Source: Suillus spraguei (lineage: Eukaryota; Basidiomycota; Agaricomycetes; Boletales; Suillaceae). From it: a stretch of DNA of 48,926 bases. Numbering within the stretch: position 1 is the first letter of the stretch; each line of letters begins with the position of its first letter. The notes below the pieces were generated by a model that was not told the origin of the DNA, ran no database searches, and saw only the letters and a program-made list of their open reading frames with translations. The position numbers and the translations under genes were made by a program. Shown here one piece after another: positions 1 to 10,803 of this stretch. The stretch is from NCBI GenBank assembly GCA_016800925.1, contig JABCPU010000480.1:1-48926 (forward strand). The letters run 5' to 3'.

Positions 1-1330
1 TATATTATACAGGAAAAACATATCAAAAACACATTCACATTTTTGCTTCTTCAATTACATAGTGTCTCAGAACACTATTATATGTTCTTGAGTATATATA
101 AGTCTATTACACCACTTTTTTTGGCCCTATAAAGGTCCCTGTAGCACCAGATGGATTATGTACCCAAAAAAATAACAAATAGCTTCGCATTTTTTCGGTC
201 TTCACTATATAGACTTGCAAATATGATCACCAGAAACATTTAAATAATATATACAATATACCAGGAGAATAGGACCGCTCGTCTACAACTGGTGAATAAG
301 GAAGTGAAATGTGATTTTTACACGAGAAAAACCCTACAAATATCATAATTGATGCATATACAGGGCAATATTTTTCTTGGAAGTTAGTAAATTACACAGT
401 AGAGTACTAAAAGAACCTTTAATACACTTTATTTCATGGGTAGAGGTCATGTAGAAGGGTTATTGTGTAAATGTAGGTTGTTCAGAGGCCTTACTAGTTC
501 TATGTACAGCAAGTGTTTCGATGTTTTGACTTTTTAGGTTTCCCACAGTCCAATTCTTATCTATATGCTTGCCCTGCTCTCAATCCTAGGTCGATTGTCC
601 TGTAACGCTAGGACAATACTTCCTAGTGTATTGAAGATGTACTACAATAGTCCGATCATAAAATATCTCCCTGATGACATGTAGAATACCTTATCACTCA
701 ATATATCTAGTATATCCATGATATCAATAATCCGCCCTGTTTCTCACTGATCCTATCCATAGTTGGCCTTTATATACAAGATATATGCACCTGACAGGTG
801 ATTTATACAGTGGTAAATGAGTATAACCATCAAAATTACGAAAATATATACCTATGCAAGCAGGAGGAAGTATTGGTATATAGAATAGTATCCTACCACT
901 GTTAGCATATTTTTATGACATATATGTACTATATATACACCTAGAAATATAGTCCCTGCATTCTGGAAGGCTGGAGCCCCAGGGAAAAGTTTTCCAGGAG
1001 ATGAATCATTAGGAGAGGATAGCAATACAGCACCACAGGGACTAGATCTGTGGTCCTATACTGCTCATATAATGTATATACTATTAAAATGTTTCCGGTG
1101 ATCATATTTGCAAGTCTATATAGTGAAGACCGAAAAAATGCGAAGCTATTTGTTATTTTTTGGGTACATAATCCATCTGGTGCTACAGGGACCTTTATAG
1201 GGCCAAAAAAGCGGTGTAATAGACTCATGTATACTCAAGAACATATAATAGTGTTCTGAGACACTATATAATTGAAGAAGCAAAAATGCGAATGTGTTTT
1301 TGATATGTTTTTTCCTGTATAATATATACA
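1..1330. mobile_element. Non-coding element bounded by ~280-bp imperfect inverted repeats
   Basis: Bases 1 to about 282 reappear reverse-complemented at about 1043-1326. Shared landmarks include the motif CCCTATAAAGGTCCCTGTAG and a block with CTTCACTATATAGACTTGC. The arms are diverged by point changes and small indels. The roughly 760 bp between them is AT-rich and I see no coding region in it; short ORFs there lie within the arms or in random sequence. The left arm begins at the first base of the window, so the outer terminus and any target duplication cannot be determined. A foldback or MITE-like DNA transposon is the simplest reading, but an inverted duplication of another kind is possible. 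Confidence 0.6.
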
Positions 1331-1806
1331 AGTCTCTGGAGGTTGTATTGGGACAAAAACAGCCAAAAAAAAAGCGTTCTATTGTGACCTATTATGTGTC
1401 CATAGCATACACTAATAATTTTATACAGTAGATAGGTGGATATGGTATGGTGGTGGGCAGGAATGTGCTGGGAGGAGTGTGGGAAATGTTGAGATCCAAG
1501 GAGATGTCCAAAAATGGCTATGTTTCGGGTGTAGTGGCAAATTTCCCACAGTCTGAGAAATGCGGTGGTGGGATGCATCAAAGATGCATAGGGTGATGCA
1601 CCAGTGATGCACCAAAGTGATGATGTATCACTGGTGTGCTACAATCCCAACATTTTGATGCACTAGTATGACAGGAACCTGTGCAGCGGCATCGCGGCAC
1701 GACTTCCTTAAATGGTTTTTTTTTCATTCTATTCTCGTTTATTCCGCAGCCTACGGATAGTCACCCATTGACAAGTAAGAGATTCAATGACAAATTTCAA
1801 TCGGAA
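1331..1806. other. Intergenic, AT-rich; GATGCA-rich patch
   Basis: No gene is supported here. At about 1570-1660 the hexamer GATGCA and close variants recur several times within 90 bp, on both strands. The remainder is low-complexity A/T sequence running into the lectin promoter. Confidence 0.5.
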
Positions 1807-1840
1807 CAAGGTCACAAGTTTGCACGGCGAACCCCTAGTA
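1807..1840 (+). repeat. Upstream copy of a lectin-flanking repeat
   Basis: This 34-bp segment matches 2816-2849 downstream of the lectin gene with only a few differences. The shared core is GCGAACCCCTAGT preceded by CAAGGTCA. It lies just upstream of the TATA box of the lectin gene, so it could be a promoter element as well as a repeat. Confidence 0.6.
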
Positions 1841-1855
1841 GCCCAAGATGCTCAG

Positions 1856-1863
1856 TATAAAAG
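1856..1863 (+). promoter_or_regulatory. TATA box of the lectin gene
   Basis: TATAAAAG lies 80 bp upstream of the ATG at 1943, followed by a pyrimidine-rich leader (TTCTTTGACCTTTCCTTC). Spacing and context fit a core promoter for a highly expressed fungal lectin. No experimental support. Confidence 0.55.
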
Positions 1864-1942
1864 TCCAGTGTTCTTTGACCTTTCCTTCATCAGTTTCTCG
1901 TTTCATTTTGAATCATCCTACTAGCAACCTACTTTTTACACA

Positions 1943-2634
1943 ATGCCTTTTCCCACCGATGGAGTATATAATATCAGAAACATTGGCAGAGACCTTATGC
2001 TTGATCTGAGGAACGACAGCACCGCTGAAGGCAACCAGATCCAAGGATTCACCAAAAATGGCACCGTGGCTCAAGAGGTATCTATACGCGTTCGCACCCA
2101 CTTTGTTATCTGTTCTCACATGTCACGCATACCAGTGGGTGATCAAGAAACAAAACGAGCCAGGCTCCCCCAACAAAACTGTTAGCATTCAGTCCAATAA
2201 TCAAGGCAGCAATGGTAACGGATGCTTTGCTGTTGCGAGTGAGGTGTGCTAGATTGGCATTCATTCATTCATTTGCTTGTTAATTGACGCGTACGTGGGC
2301 AGAATGCGGATGAACCAGTGATTTATACCAGGCAGGCGTTCCTCGTTGATCTTGTTGGACGCTCGGACAATACTTTTACGTGAGTGCTCAGTGACCTTAT
2401 TTTTGCTAATTTAACGACTTGCATGTACAGTATTGGCTTCACTCTTGGGAACAACAACCTAGTGCTAGCCATTCCGAGCTCAAAGGATAGTGCCGTAAGT
2501 TAATGGATCTTCTTCAAAGCCTGCCTTTTTCTCATAACATTCACAAGGTGAAACTCGAGAATCACACCTCAGGAAGTGCCCGTCAGCAGTGGGAATTCAC
2601 CCGGGTTTCTAATCTCCAACCAATTGGCAACTAG
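1943..2634 (+). CDS. Ricin-B-like beta-trefoil lectin, five exons
   Basis: Predicted 156-residue cytoplasmic-type lectin. Exons are 1943-2077, 2136-2243, 2303-2379, 2431-2494 and 2548-2634; all introns are GT-AG, 51-59 bp, and the reading frame closes exactly at TAG. The protein opens with the GVYNIRNIGRDLMLDL pattern typical of the first trefoil repeat of fungal R-type lectins (YxIxN...LDL) and ends with the QQWEF motif that corresponds to the QxW signature of ricin-B folds. There is no signal peptide, as in small mushroom lectins of the MpL/CNL type, which bind glycans and are thought to act in defence against grazers. The related mycocypin protease inhibitors share the fold, so inhibitor activity is an alternative. 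A TATA box lies 80 bp upstream. The gene has no visible lesions. Confidence 0.82.
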
Positions 2635-2815
2635 GCACCAGCCACCTTGCAGAGGTGATAAAGGTTAAGCTATTGAAAGTGTTCCCGCGTATGTACTGCG
2701 TCTTTGTTGTGTTTGCTTCCATCGTGTAGCATGTGTACGTTATCGATTGATGAACAGGATTGCTTTAGGCGTCATATAATCTGTCAGATGTGCCCAAATA
2801 AAAATTCTGACGGAG

Positions 2816-2849
2816 CAAGGTCAAAGTTCGCACCGCGAACCCCTAGTTA
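2816..2849 (+). repeat. Downstream copy of the lectin-flanking repeat, with perfect palindrome
   Basis: Direct-orientation copy of 1807-1840. In this copy the centre is a perfect inverted repeat, GTTCGC-ACC-GCGAAC (2826-2840); the upstream copy has an imperfect version. It lies 180 bp after the lectin stop codon. Confidence 0.6.
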
Positions 2850-4012
2850 AATATTCTAGCGCTCCTAATTTGTCTTGCACTACATTTTAATGGCGCTCCG
2901 CCGCCAGCTATCAACCCTCTAAGAGGTGGAACACTTGCAATAGTACAATTCATAGTTGCATGGCAGACGTCAATACACATAGCTACAAGTTAAATTATCA
3001 TGGTGAACTTGATTCGAATGCACGACGAACAGATATGTTTAATCGAGTAACAGCTAATAGCAACATACCCGTATAGATTCCTTTTGAACCGGGTACCAAT
3101 CAAAAAAATCAGTCGACAGCTGTCAGATTAGCATAATTTATGAGGAAGCAGGAATCTCCGCATACAAATGGCATTCCCCGCGAAGAACATGTACCGGAGC
3201 ATGGCACCTTAGTAGTAGATGTGACTTAGGCTCGTGATCAGCCTCCATTTTTAACTTCAGGTTTGTCTACCTCCGCCCTTTGCGAGTCGGTGTATTGTCT
3301 CATAGTACTCTGTCACAGACAGAGTCACTAAGTCGTCTGCGAGGATATAACCACTGGCGATGTGCACATCAGCAGCCTGAGATGAGTGGCAGAGTTGTTG
3401 TTGTCCTAGTACTAGCGGTGCAGCATAGCATTTATACTAATAACAGAGTTCAAACGCTGACAGGGAGTTTTATTTAGTATTACCTGTGACTCAACGATGG
3501 CAAAGAATAGAGCGGTATGTCCGAGTCACTGGGCATTCAAGGCACTTGTGATTGTGATTCCACTTATACCTACCATTGATTGTGTCAAGATCTGACGAGG
3601 CTCGGACTAAGGGGCGAGTGATGAGAACGAAGACTTCACATTGGGTCAAAAGACTACTAAACAATATTCGACGGTGAGAGGTATTAATACGCTGGTTGAG
3701 ACGGAGAATCACAGGGAAAACGTGTCTGAGGCCCGAGGCATGTATCGAAGAGTGATTGCGTATGTAAATGAAAAGGATGAGTACGTACGAGTGACATCGA
3801 TAGTCATATCTTGACAGATTGTGAGAAGCATGACTTGTCAATGCGGACCGTAGGCATCTTCACTCACGCCGTTCAATTTTTATAACCCTATTGCAGCGCT
3901 GAGATTTGTCACCCATAATTCTGTGGCACAACCTGCAGGCAACAGACACTCCACCTCGTCTGGGTTTCCATCTTGCAGTCCAGTACTCACGACGGTGCGT
4001 TGTGTGCATGAA
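2850..4012. other. Intergenic region, no gene supported
   Basis: Short ORFs exist on both strands (for example 3280-3477 plus and 3491-3841 minus), but none shows a recognisable motif, intron structure or compositional bias, so none is called. No tRNA or repeat was seen. Confidence 0.4.
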
Positions 4013-4020
4013 ATATCAGT

Positions 4021-5105
4021 TAGTGATGTTCCGGCCCGGCTTGGCCTGAAAGCCGCGGCTTTGGCCTGGCTTCAGACGGCTCCGGCTTTGAAGAACTGCA
4101 GGCCGGGCCAAAGCCGTCAATGACGGCTTGGCTTTGGCCTGGCTCGGCTTGAGCCGCGGCCCAATAGAGGTATCAGGTAGTGATGGGTAGTGGCGAACAG
4201 TGGGCAACGGCTTCGATCAGCATGGATCGAACTCGAGGGAAGATCGACACACTTACAAGCTGTAAACAGTGGGCAAGGACTTCCTTCGATCAAAAGAAAC
4301 TATCGATGAGTGAATATCAAGGTGTGATTCGATAGAAAAAACCTCGTCACCGGCAGGTTTCAATCCCGAACAGTCCAAGAGAAGCAGATTTTGATTCTGC
4401 TGTAGCAACCACCAGGCTAGACCAGTTACGGCGAATTTCTAAAGAAACTATCAATGGGGACGACATTGGTAGTGAGAGCACGGCAATGAATCACTGAGGC
4501 CATGGGGGTTTCAGCGAAACGCGAACTTGGGCCCAAATAGCCGAGCGAATGAGCAATCGAAGATGACAAGAGAAGAATATGATTGAAGGTCAAAAGCAAG
4601 AGACGTAGGAAGCTGACCGATTTGAATGAGGTCTCGGTGATAAAACACGATATAACTCACTCCCTTATGGTAGCAGGAATAAACCTACATGACACATTAG
4701 AATAGTTGCACAGGGTGTTCGAAACTTCGGAGACCAATGGAAGCACTTACCTTACTAGGAATGTTCTGATAAGTGGAAGCCTTGGAAGTAGAGCACAGTG
4801 GTCTGGCTGTCCATAGGCACCTTGTTTACTGTTCAGTTTGAACGAGTGGTATTTGTTTACATAATAAACAGAACGACGCACCATTTGGTCAGATACTTGT
4901 GGCTGATATGAGCGAGTCGGGGACTGGCACTGGCGCCGATACTGTAATATAAGTAGGTGATGGAAGAACAGAACTTGGATAAGCGCTAAGCCGCGGCCTG
5001 AGCCGGCGGCTTCGGCTTTTCATAATCTTAGGCCAGGCCAAAGCCGTCACCAAGCCGTGACTTTGGCCCAGCCCACGGCCTGAAGCCGGGCCATGCACAT
5101 CACTA
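4021..5105. mobile_element. hAT-like non-autonomous element, 8-bp TSD ATATCAGT
   Basis: The 8-mer ATATCAGT occurs immediately outside both ends (4013-4020 and 5106-5113). The ends are inverted: TAGTGATG at the left and CATCACTA at the right. Inverted similarity continues as a GC-rich subterminal block of GGCCCGGCTT / CCAAAGCCG motifs (about 4030-4155 and 4985-5095). Eight-bp duplications are the hallmark of hAT transposases. The interior holds no transposase. It contains a tRNA-like unit (about 4335-4440) and a stretch (about 4465-4800) matching 18295-18640, so the element appears to have captured foreign sequence. Confidence 0.8.
4335..4440 (-). pseudogene. tRNA-Leu-like unit inside the hAT-like element
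   Basis: Read on the minus strand, this carries an A-box-like segment, a 5-bp anticodon stem (GCAGA/TCTGC) around the loop ATCAAAA (anticodon CAA, Leu), a long variable arm, a degenerate B box and a T-run (AAAAAA on the plus strand at about 4339). It corresponds to one unit of the array at 17141-17890. The anticodon stem carries a compensatory pair change (G-C here, A-T in the array). The acceptor stem does not pair convincingly, so it is a tRNA-derived sequence rather than a tRNA gene. Confidence 0.6.
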
Positions 5106-5113
5106 ATATCAGT

Positions 5114-5916
5114 CTACTCAATCAACAACAAGAAACTGACCCATTTTACAGCCTTGACCAGGTTTCGTGGTCATGTACCCAGTTACCCATCTTTTGCTTA
5201 GTGCCTCCTTCTTCTGACTCTCAAGTGAAGCTTCCCCCTTTTATAACATATGGACTTCATTGCACCAAATTCAATTGTTCTATAGCTTTATGGATTGCGT
5301 GTCCTGCTCTAGGGACTCAAGGTTTTATTCAGTCACTCATGGTTGCACTCTTGTATAAGGCTACTCCTGTATTCATTGATGTGCTACATGCTAGGAATCA
5401 GGATAACGATAACATAACATTCGAATGAAGTTTAATTGCCATGTCAGCAACTGGAAGTGTCCTGTCAAGTAACAAAGGATAGACTTTAATGAAAAAAGAC
5501 AGTAGCAGGCAGTTGGGGGGAGCTGACTGCAACCAGTGGAGACAGATTTGATGATTATATGCTAGGGCTGTAACATTAATTTGAAGCGAAGATGTTGAGC
5601 ACAGTCTGGGGTCTTTTCATTATGAATGATGTGCAGGTGTCTAGACTCTAGACTTCTTTTCGCTTAGGCACCGCCAGGGTTTGAAGTCATATGAAGGAAC
5701 TGAAAGATCTGAATAAGTTATCAAGTATGTACTGTGAACTTGGATCTTCATAATTCCATTTCAATCTGTGGGGTACCGATGCAAAGACATTGGTTGGTTC
5801 GGTTGCCATTGCCATGCTTTGCACTTTGCAGATTAGGTTCAGATAGCATGGTGCCTAGATAGCACCACATCAAGTACACCACTTAAAAGAGCAAGCCAAG
5901 CCACAACATACATGTC
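5114..5916. other. Intergenic region, no gene supported
   Basis: The only sizeable open frame (5093-5428, plus) begins inside the end of the hAT-like element and has no recognisable motif. I see no repeat or RNA gene. Confidence 0.4.
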
Positions 5917-5975
5917 ATGTCCCCAAGAACTCTCATTGAAATTCATCCTGGCAATTTTTCCATCAATATATCCAC

Positions 5976-6919
5976 TGTAAAGAGACAACCTAGCCTGGGC
6001 TGTAGATAAACCACTGCCTAAACTAGTATGTGAGTCTTGCGCTCCGTCTAGTCTGCTTCACTTGTAAGAACAAGAGCGTTCGACCCTAAAGGGGGATGCC
6101 TATTAGTATGGTCAAGTTCGAGTCTAACTTATGTGCGAAACAAGCATCGTGGTCAGCGATGATACCGCCGGAACTAGTGTCGTGTGTAGCAGTGCTACCG
6201 TGGTCGAGATAAGGTCAGTAACAGTTGCGTTGAGCGAGCAATGTCGAGTGGTGATATCAGCAGTAGCAGTAAAGTAGCAAGTGGTGCAAAGGAACAGTAA
6301 AGAAGTCCGCAGTACTTTCAGCGGTAAAGTAGCGGTGTATGAGAAGCTCAGTCAAAGTAACAGTCAAAAGTCCAGCGGTATGCCAGCAGTAACGGAGAAT
6401 GAGCGTGATAGATTAACGAGTGATAAGGGAACTTTAAAGACTATGTCCACTACTGGGTAGATCCAGAGCTAGACAATAATCCTGACCTATAGTACGTGCA
6501 ATGGTGTAAAATCAGGTACTTGTATCGTGCAGGGTATGCGGTGCTTATATCCTAAATCATATGTACTCGGAATACTCTAGGTGAGATCAGTAGCGCTGGA
6601 GTGCAGTAACCGCCATAAGTAAACATAGCGTGAGGCGCTGCGGCACGAGGCAACATGTAATAAGGCTTGCCGTGGAATCAGTGATAACAAACAGAAAACA
6701 AACGATGCACCAAATGGAGCTATGCGGACGTGGCAAGGACATGGAAGGACATCGGTATGTGGAACGTGGTGTGGCAGTCGGTATGGTGTGCGGTAAGCAT
6801 GGGATACCGCTGGTACTGCTAAAGGGGTAAGACAGCCATGGACAAGTGGTAACTCCTGTAGATGTGAGATGAGTGTCAAAAGATGGGGTTTTAAGCCCAG
6901 CACCAATATGTTCATTACA
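5976..6919 (-). mobile_element. Solo LTR (4-bp-TSD family, member 1), 944 bp
   Basis: Starts TGTAAAG and ends ATTACA on the plus strand, with CCAC immediately outside both ends (5972-5975, 6920-6923). It is the reverse complement of the LTR at 10804-11772, sharing GTCGAACGCTCTTG-type and CTGGGCTTAAAA-type blocks. It lies inside a coding exon of P1; removing the LTR and one CCAC restores the P1 frame. No internal retroelement genes remain. Confidence 0.85.
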
Positions 6920-7310
6920 CCACCATCACAGGTTTCTTCAGGGGCAATGAAGCCATCTCTGCTATACAGACCATCCATCACTACAAGTACAGAAAATGGA
7001 TGGGATGGTACAACTCTCCCAGCAGCTGGAATGTGGGGAAGAAGTTTGGAAAGCTTACAAAATCCTGCTTCTGGGATGGGCTCTTCCCCGGACCCAATGA
7101 AGAACCTGCAGAATGCTTCAAGCTTGATGGCAAGCAAGGCCTGAAATATGTCGCCTCTAGATCTGGATCTGTTTTGCAGTGCACCAGACATCTTGCATAT
7201 TTGATCATGCAGATAAGCAAGGAGGAGCTAGGAATCCAGGTGGAAGGAAAAAAAATCACGAAACAGAATAAAGTGACCATCATCAAGACGCAGAGCATTT
7301 TTAAGAAAAG

Positions 7311-7910
7311 GAGCTGAATCAGACGCAGACACTGCCCAATGACCAGCCAAATCAGACAGAGCTGCCTAATGTCCAGCTGGATCAGGCGCAGACACAACCA
7401 CCATTCAATAAGCAGCCAAATCAGATGCAGCTGCCACTGTACAATGAGCAGTCGGATCAGGTGCCGTCCAACAAGCAGCCAACTCAGATGCAGCCACTGC
7501 ACAATGAGCAGCCAGATCAGACACAGACATTGCCCAATGAGCAGCCAAATCAAATGCAGTTGCTGCCTGATGAGCAGCTGGATCGGGTGCAAACGCTGCC
7601 ACTGCACAATGAGCAGCCAGATCAGGCACCACTCAATGAGCAGCCAAATCAAATGCAGGTGCCATCCAATGAGCAGCCAGATCAGATTCAGCCGCTGCCC
7701 AACAACCAGCCAGATCAGGTGCAGACACAGCCCCCACTCAACGAGCAGTCAGATCAGATGCAACCCCCACTCAATGAGCAGCCAGATCAGACACAGCCCC
7801 TGCTCAATGACCAGCAGGATCAGATGCAGCCACTGCCAAATAAGCAGCCAGATCAGACACAAATGCAGCCACTGCCCAATGACCAGTCAAATTGGACACT
7901 GCCCAATGAA
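7311..7910 (+). repeat. Coding tandem repeat, 11-13-codon units (NEQPDQ-type)
   Basis: About 16 imperfect units of 27-39 bp encode peptides of the form N-E-Q-P-D-Q-x-Q-x-L-P. Unit lengths vary in steps of 3 bp (9, 11 or 13 codons), so the frame was kept during expansion. The corresponding position in copy 3 (about 20.7 kb) is a Glu/Lys-rich linker without repeats, so the array is specific to P1 within this window. Confidence 0.85.
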
Positions 7911-9039
7911 GAGCTGGCTCGTCCAATCCTACCTCACAGCAGGCATCACACACTCTTTGCAATTATACCAATGGCCATTAGCATCACTGCATGTGTACTT
8001 TGTGTATGCATGTTAGACTGGTTCTGCTTTTTGATGATTCTTCTGGGAATCTTCTCAAATGGCACATTCTCCGTGGTCATAGGGTTGACATGTTTAGTGC
8101 TGCAAGGCATGAATTCAGCATCTATGGCTCTGCCTGGAGATGGAATGCTGATGGATGGAGATAACATAGTCCTCCTGTTTTGGAAAGAGGAAGACATTGC
8201 CACCATCACGAGGGGCAAGTTCATTCTCGAATATAACTCCTTAATTAGGTGGAAGAGCAGAAAGGAAAAAAAGGAAGTGCTCTGCTCCTGGAGACAGGAT
8301 AGAGTCTGACCACAATAACGATGTGGAAAATGGGCAAAATGTGCAGACTGCCATGCCTCAAACGCAGGTTGCCACTCCTCAAATGCAGATTGCTGCTCCT
8401 CTCAAACACAGGCAGGTTGCCACGGGTGAAATGCAGCCTGCCACACCTACAAAACCCAGTAGAGATGAGTACAACGCCATTGGATTGTGTTCGTTCCTCC
8501 TTGTTATCCAACTCCTCCTTCAACTACTCTTCATCCCCCAAGGCAAATTCAGTGGTCAAATCATGTTCCTGGTCTCTTTCGCATTTTCGTAGGTGTACAA
8601 CTTGTACTTGTCCTCAATCGATAATGAGTATATCCAGCAACAAGTGATCCTAAGAGAACTTCGTCTGGAAGAGAAGCATATACAGACATTCATCTTTAGC
8701 ACGAGAACAACTGCTGCCATATTTGCATGCCTAATGCTCCAGCCTCCTGGTTTTTTTGCAGAATCAGAATAAAAGTGGCTAGGTTTTGAACCAGAAGATA
8801 TCATCCACAATTTCATGCTGAATAATACTCCAGTATGGATTGCATGGAAGGAGAAGGTCTTGGAGGTAATGAGAAAGTGCGATGGCAGTCAAAACACTTG
8901 TCATGATTTACTCAAGATAAACAGCAGTGATGAAGAAACATTCAGACAAGCTGACAGAGAACTTGTCAGACAACTCTTGGAAGATGCTCGCATTGCATAT
9001 GATCAGGCCATGAATGAGCAGAATTGGTTGACTGAATGA

Positions 9040-10395
9040 TGGATTTCATAATTCACTATTATGTAATTATTTTTCGTATTTTCTCAGTTTTGCTGTCACT
9101 ATGTAGTAGTAGTGCCACCCACCAATCTTCATGCTGGATGAGCAGAAGGAACTGCACCTTTGCATGAGCCTTGGTAGTCCTGGACCACTTGCGAAAAGGA
9201 GGCATTTCCACCCGGAAAAGAACTGCACAACTTAGCAAATATTTTACAAAATAGACTGGACTTCGAGCTTACCTTCATCACTTTGTTTCTTTGGAAGGCA
9301 ATTTCCAAGTGCTGTGAGGATCACGATACACTACTTGAAGCTTGAACTGGTAGTACTACTGCCAATTTTAAGATCAGCATATCCAATGTTGTCTGGGAAT
9401 AGTAGGTAGCTGGACCTTTAAGCCCTGCTATATTTGAGTATGTCTCCATTTGCAAAGTTTCAACCTTTGATATTGATATCTTCAGGTACTTCTTCAGCAG
9501 ACTCAGTATATTCTGATAAAATTTGCAGTCAGTAATCTCAATCATCAGGGCTGAATGCATACCAGCATCTATTGTGCCAAGCAGACAAATGTCATGGATA
9601 TACAGCATGACATGAATGTTTGAACCCTCAAGGTTGCAATTTTGCAACGTCTCAATGTCTCCCTCTCAGCTGAACTCCATCCACAGTTCCCATATTCAGT
9701 GTATTCCTATCTTCGCCTTCAACTCATTCTGGCCACCACTCAGCCCATTCGAGTCTATGGTTCTCCTCACTTTGATTCATTCATTGCACCAGCATGCCTG
9801 GTAGCTTAGAGGAACCATACATTAGACTTAAAGGTAGGTTGCTCCATATCATTTTTGTATTTGTTTCGTGGTCCTTGCGCTTTGTTTTCAGCAGACAGAG
9901 TATTCAAGTCCCTTCTCAGCGCAATGATGTCATCAGTGAACTGGTGAGTCCTTAGTGATGTAGTCATGGCTATTGTAATGAAACATAGTCTGACTCGAAG
10001 AGACCATGGAAACAACCACCAAAGTCCTATTGTCCCACAAATATGTAATGTGGGATACCCCATAAAGTTCGTGTAGAATTCTGGGAATAATTTGTAAACT
10101 GACAGTTGGTTTCTAGATCATTGTGTACCTCACCTGCATTCTCAGTGGAGATCAGGGCGTCCTATGGGGTCGACCAAATGCCAGGCAGTGGGAATCAGGG
10201 AATTTCCAATGTTGTGCAATGAGCCACTGGATCATGGAGAGGAAACATTCGGTGAGAGATTTGCTTCTCATTCATACATCTACTGACATATAATATAATT
10301 GTCCTTCCATCACACTAAAGGCCGCCATTGTAATGTTGGCCACAATCAGGATGGTGCACTGCTTCATGTGAGTACATCAGCCATGTATTACTCAC
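9040..10395. other. Unassigned region between P1 and the TPR relic
   Basis: Two minus-strand open frames (9321-9647 and 9806-10063) are visible, but I do not recognise either and neither has supporting motifs. The first contains LYIHDICLLGTIDAG, which looks protein-like. The region may hold the eroded 5' part of the TPR-CHAT gene or an opposing relic. Nothing firmer can be said. Confidence 0.3.
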
Positions 10396-10617
10396 TTGAA
10401 CGATGAGCAGCATTTTCATTCAGTTCTGTACCAGTGTCCAGTCAACCACTCTGATCACGCAATGGCCCTCACCAACCTTGTGTGTATACGCTTTGAAGGT
10501 TACATTCAAGGTGGTACTCAAGATGCTAATTCTGTCTCTTCCCTTTTATGTGAAGCCCTTGCATGGCATCCACAGGGTCACCCCAATCACCCATTGTCCC
10601 TCCATAATCTTATTAGA
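10396..10617 (+). pseudogene. TPR repeat fragment of a TPR-CHAT protein
   Basis: The frame encodes a tetratricopeptide-like unit: NHSDHAMALTNLVCIRFEGY followed by a second helix pair around SLLCEALAWHPQGHPNHPLS and LHNL. This A-L-x-N-L / E-A-L-x-x-x-P-x-G-H-P pattern is typical of the large TPR proteins with C-terminal CHAT domains that are abundant in Agaricomycetes. The frame is broken at 10618 by a solo LTR flanked by TTAGA; the CHAT part resumes at 13683. The gene is a relic: only this unit is readable upstream. Confidence 0.65.
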
Positions 10618-10803
10618 TGTCATATACCGTACATTCAGGTCTAGATCAAATACAATCCATGGACATCCAGACACCAAATCTACACATGTCTGATCCACCC
10701 ATCCAATCCAGTTCACATATCCGATCCACCCATCCACTCCAATCCATATCCATCCGTGTCCATATCCGATCTGTGTCCATATCTGATCCATGTCCATATC
10801 CGA

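Larger units (their letters stand above)
5917..9039 (+). pseudogene. Membrane-protein family copy 1 (P1), broken
   Basis: First of four paralogues in this window; function unknown. The frame starts at ATG 5917 and is cut by a solo LTR after about 19 codons. It resumes at 6924 with GFFRGNEAISAIQTIHHYKY, matching copy 3 at 21.1 kb. In order: a conserved YNSP.SWNVGKKFG / WDGLFPGPNE domain, a Gln/Asn/Pro/Asp-rich tandem repeat (7311-7910), a hydrophobic pair of segments (about 7945-8100), a PGDGMLMDGDNIVLL...TRGKF motif, a further hydrophobic pair (about 8485-8590) and a C-terminal NNTPVWIAWKEKVLEVM region ending at TGA 9037-9039. Lesions: frame change at an A-run near 7306, frame change at an A-run near 8268, in-frame TAG at 8590 (paralogues have Trp) and TAA at 8770. 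Most likely a multi-pass membrane protein relic. Confidence 0.75.

Noticed and set aside
3491..3841. 116-codon minus ORF
   Set aside because: No motif, no homologue in the window, no intron signals; length is compatible with chance.
7339..8016. Second long plus frame (Ser/Gln/Ile/Arg-rich) and minus frames (6981-7652, 7405-7632) over the P1 repeat
   Set aside because: Shadows of the tandem repeat; only the NEQPDQ frame is flanked by sequence conserved in paralogues.
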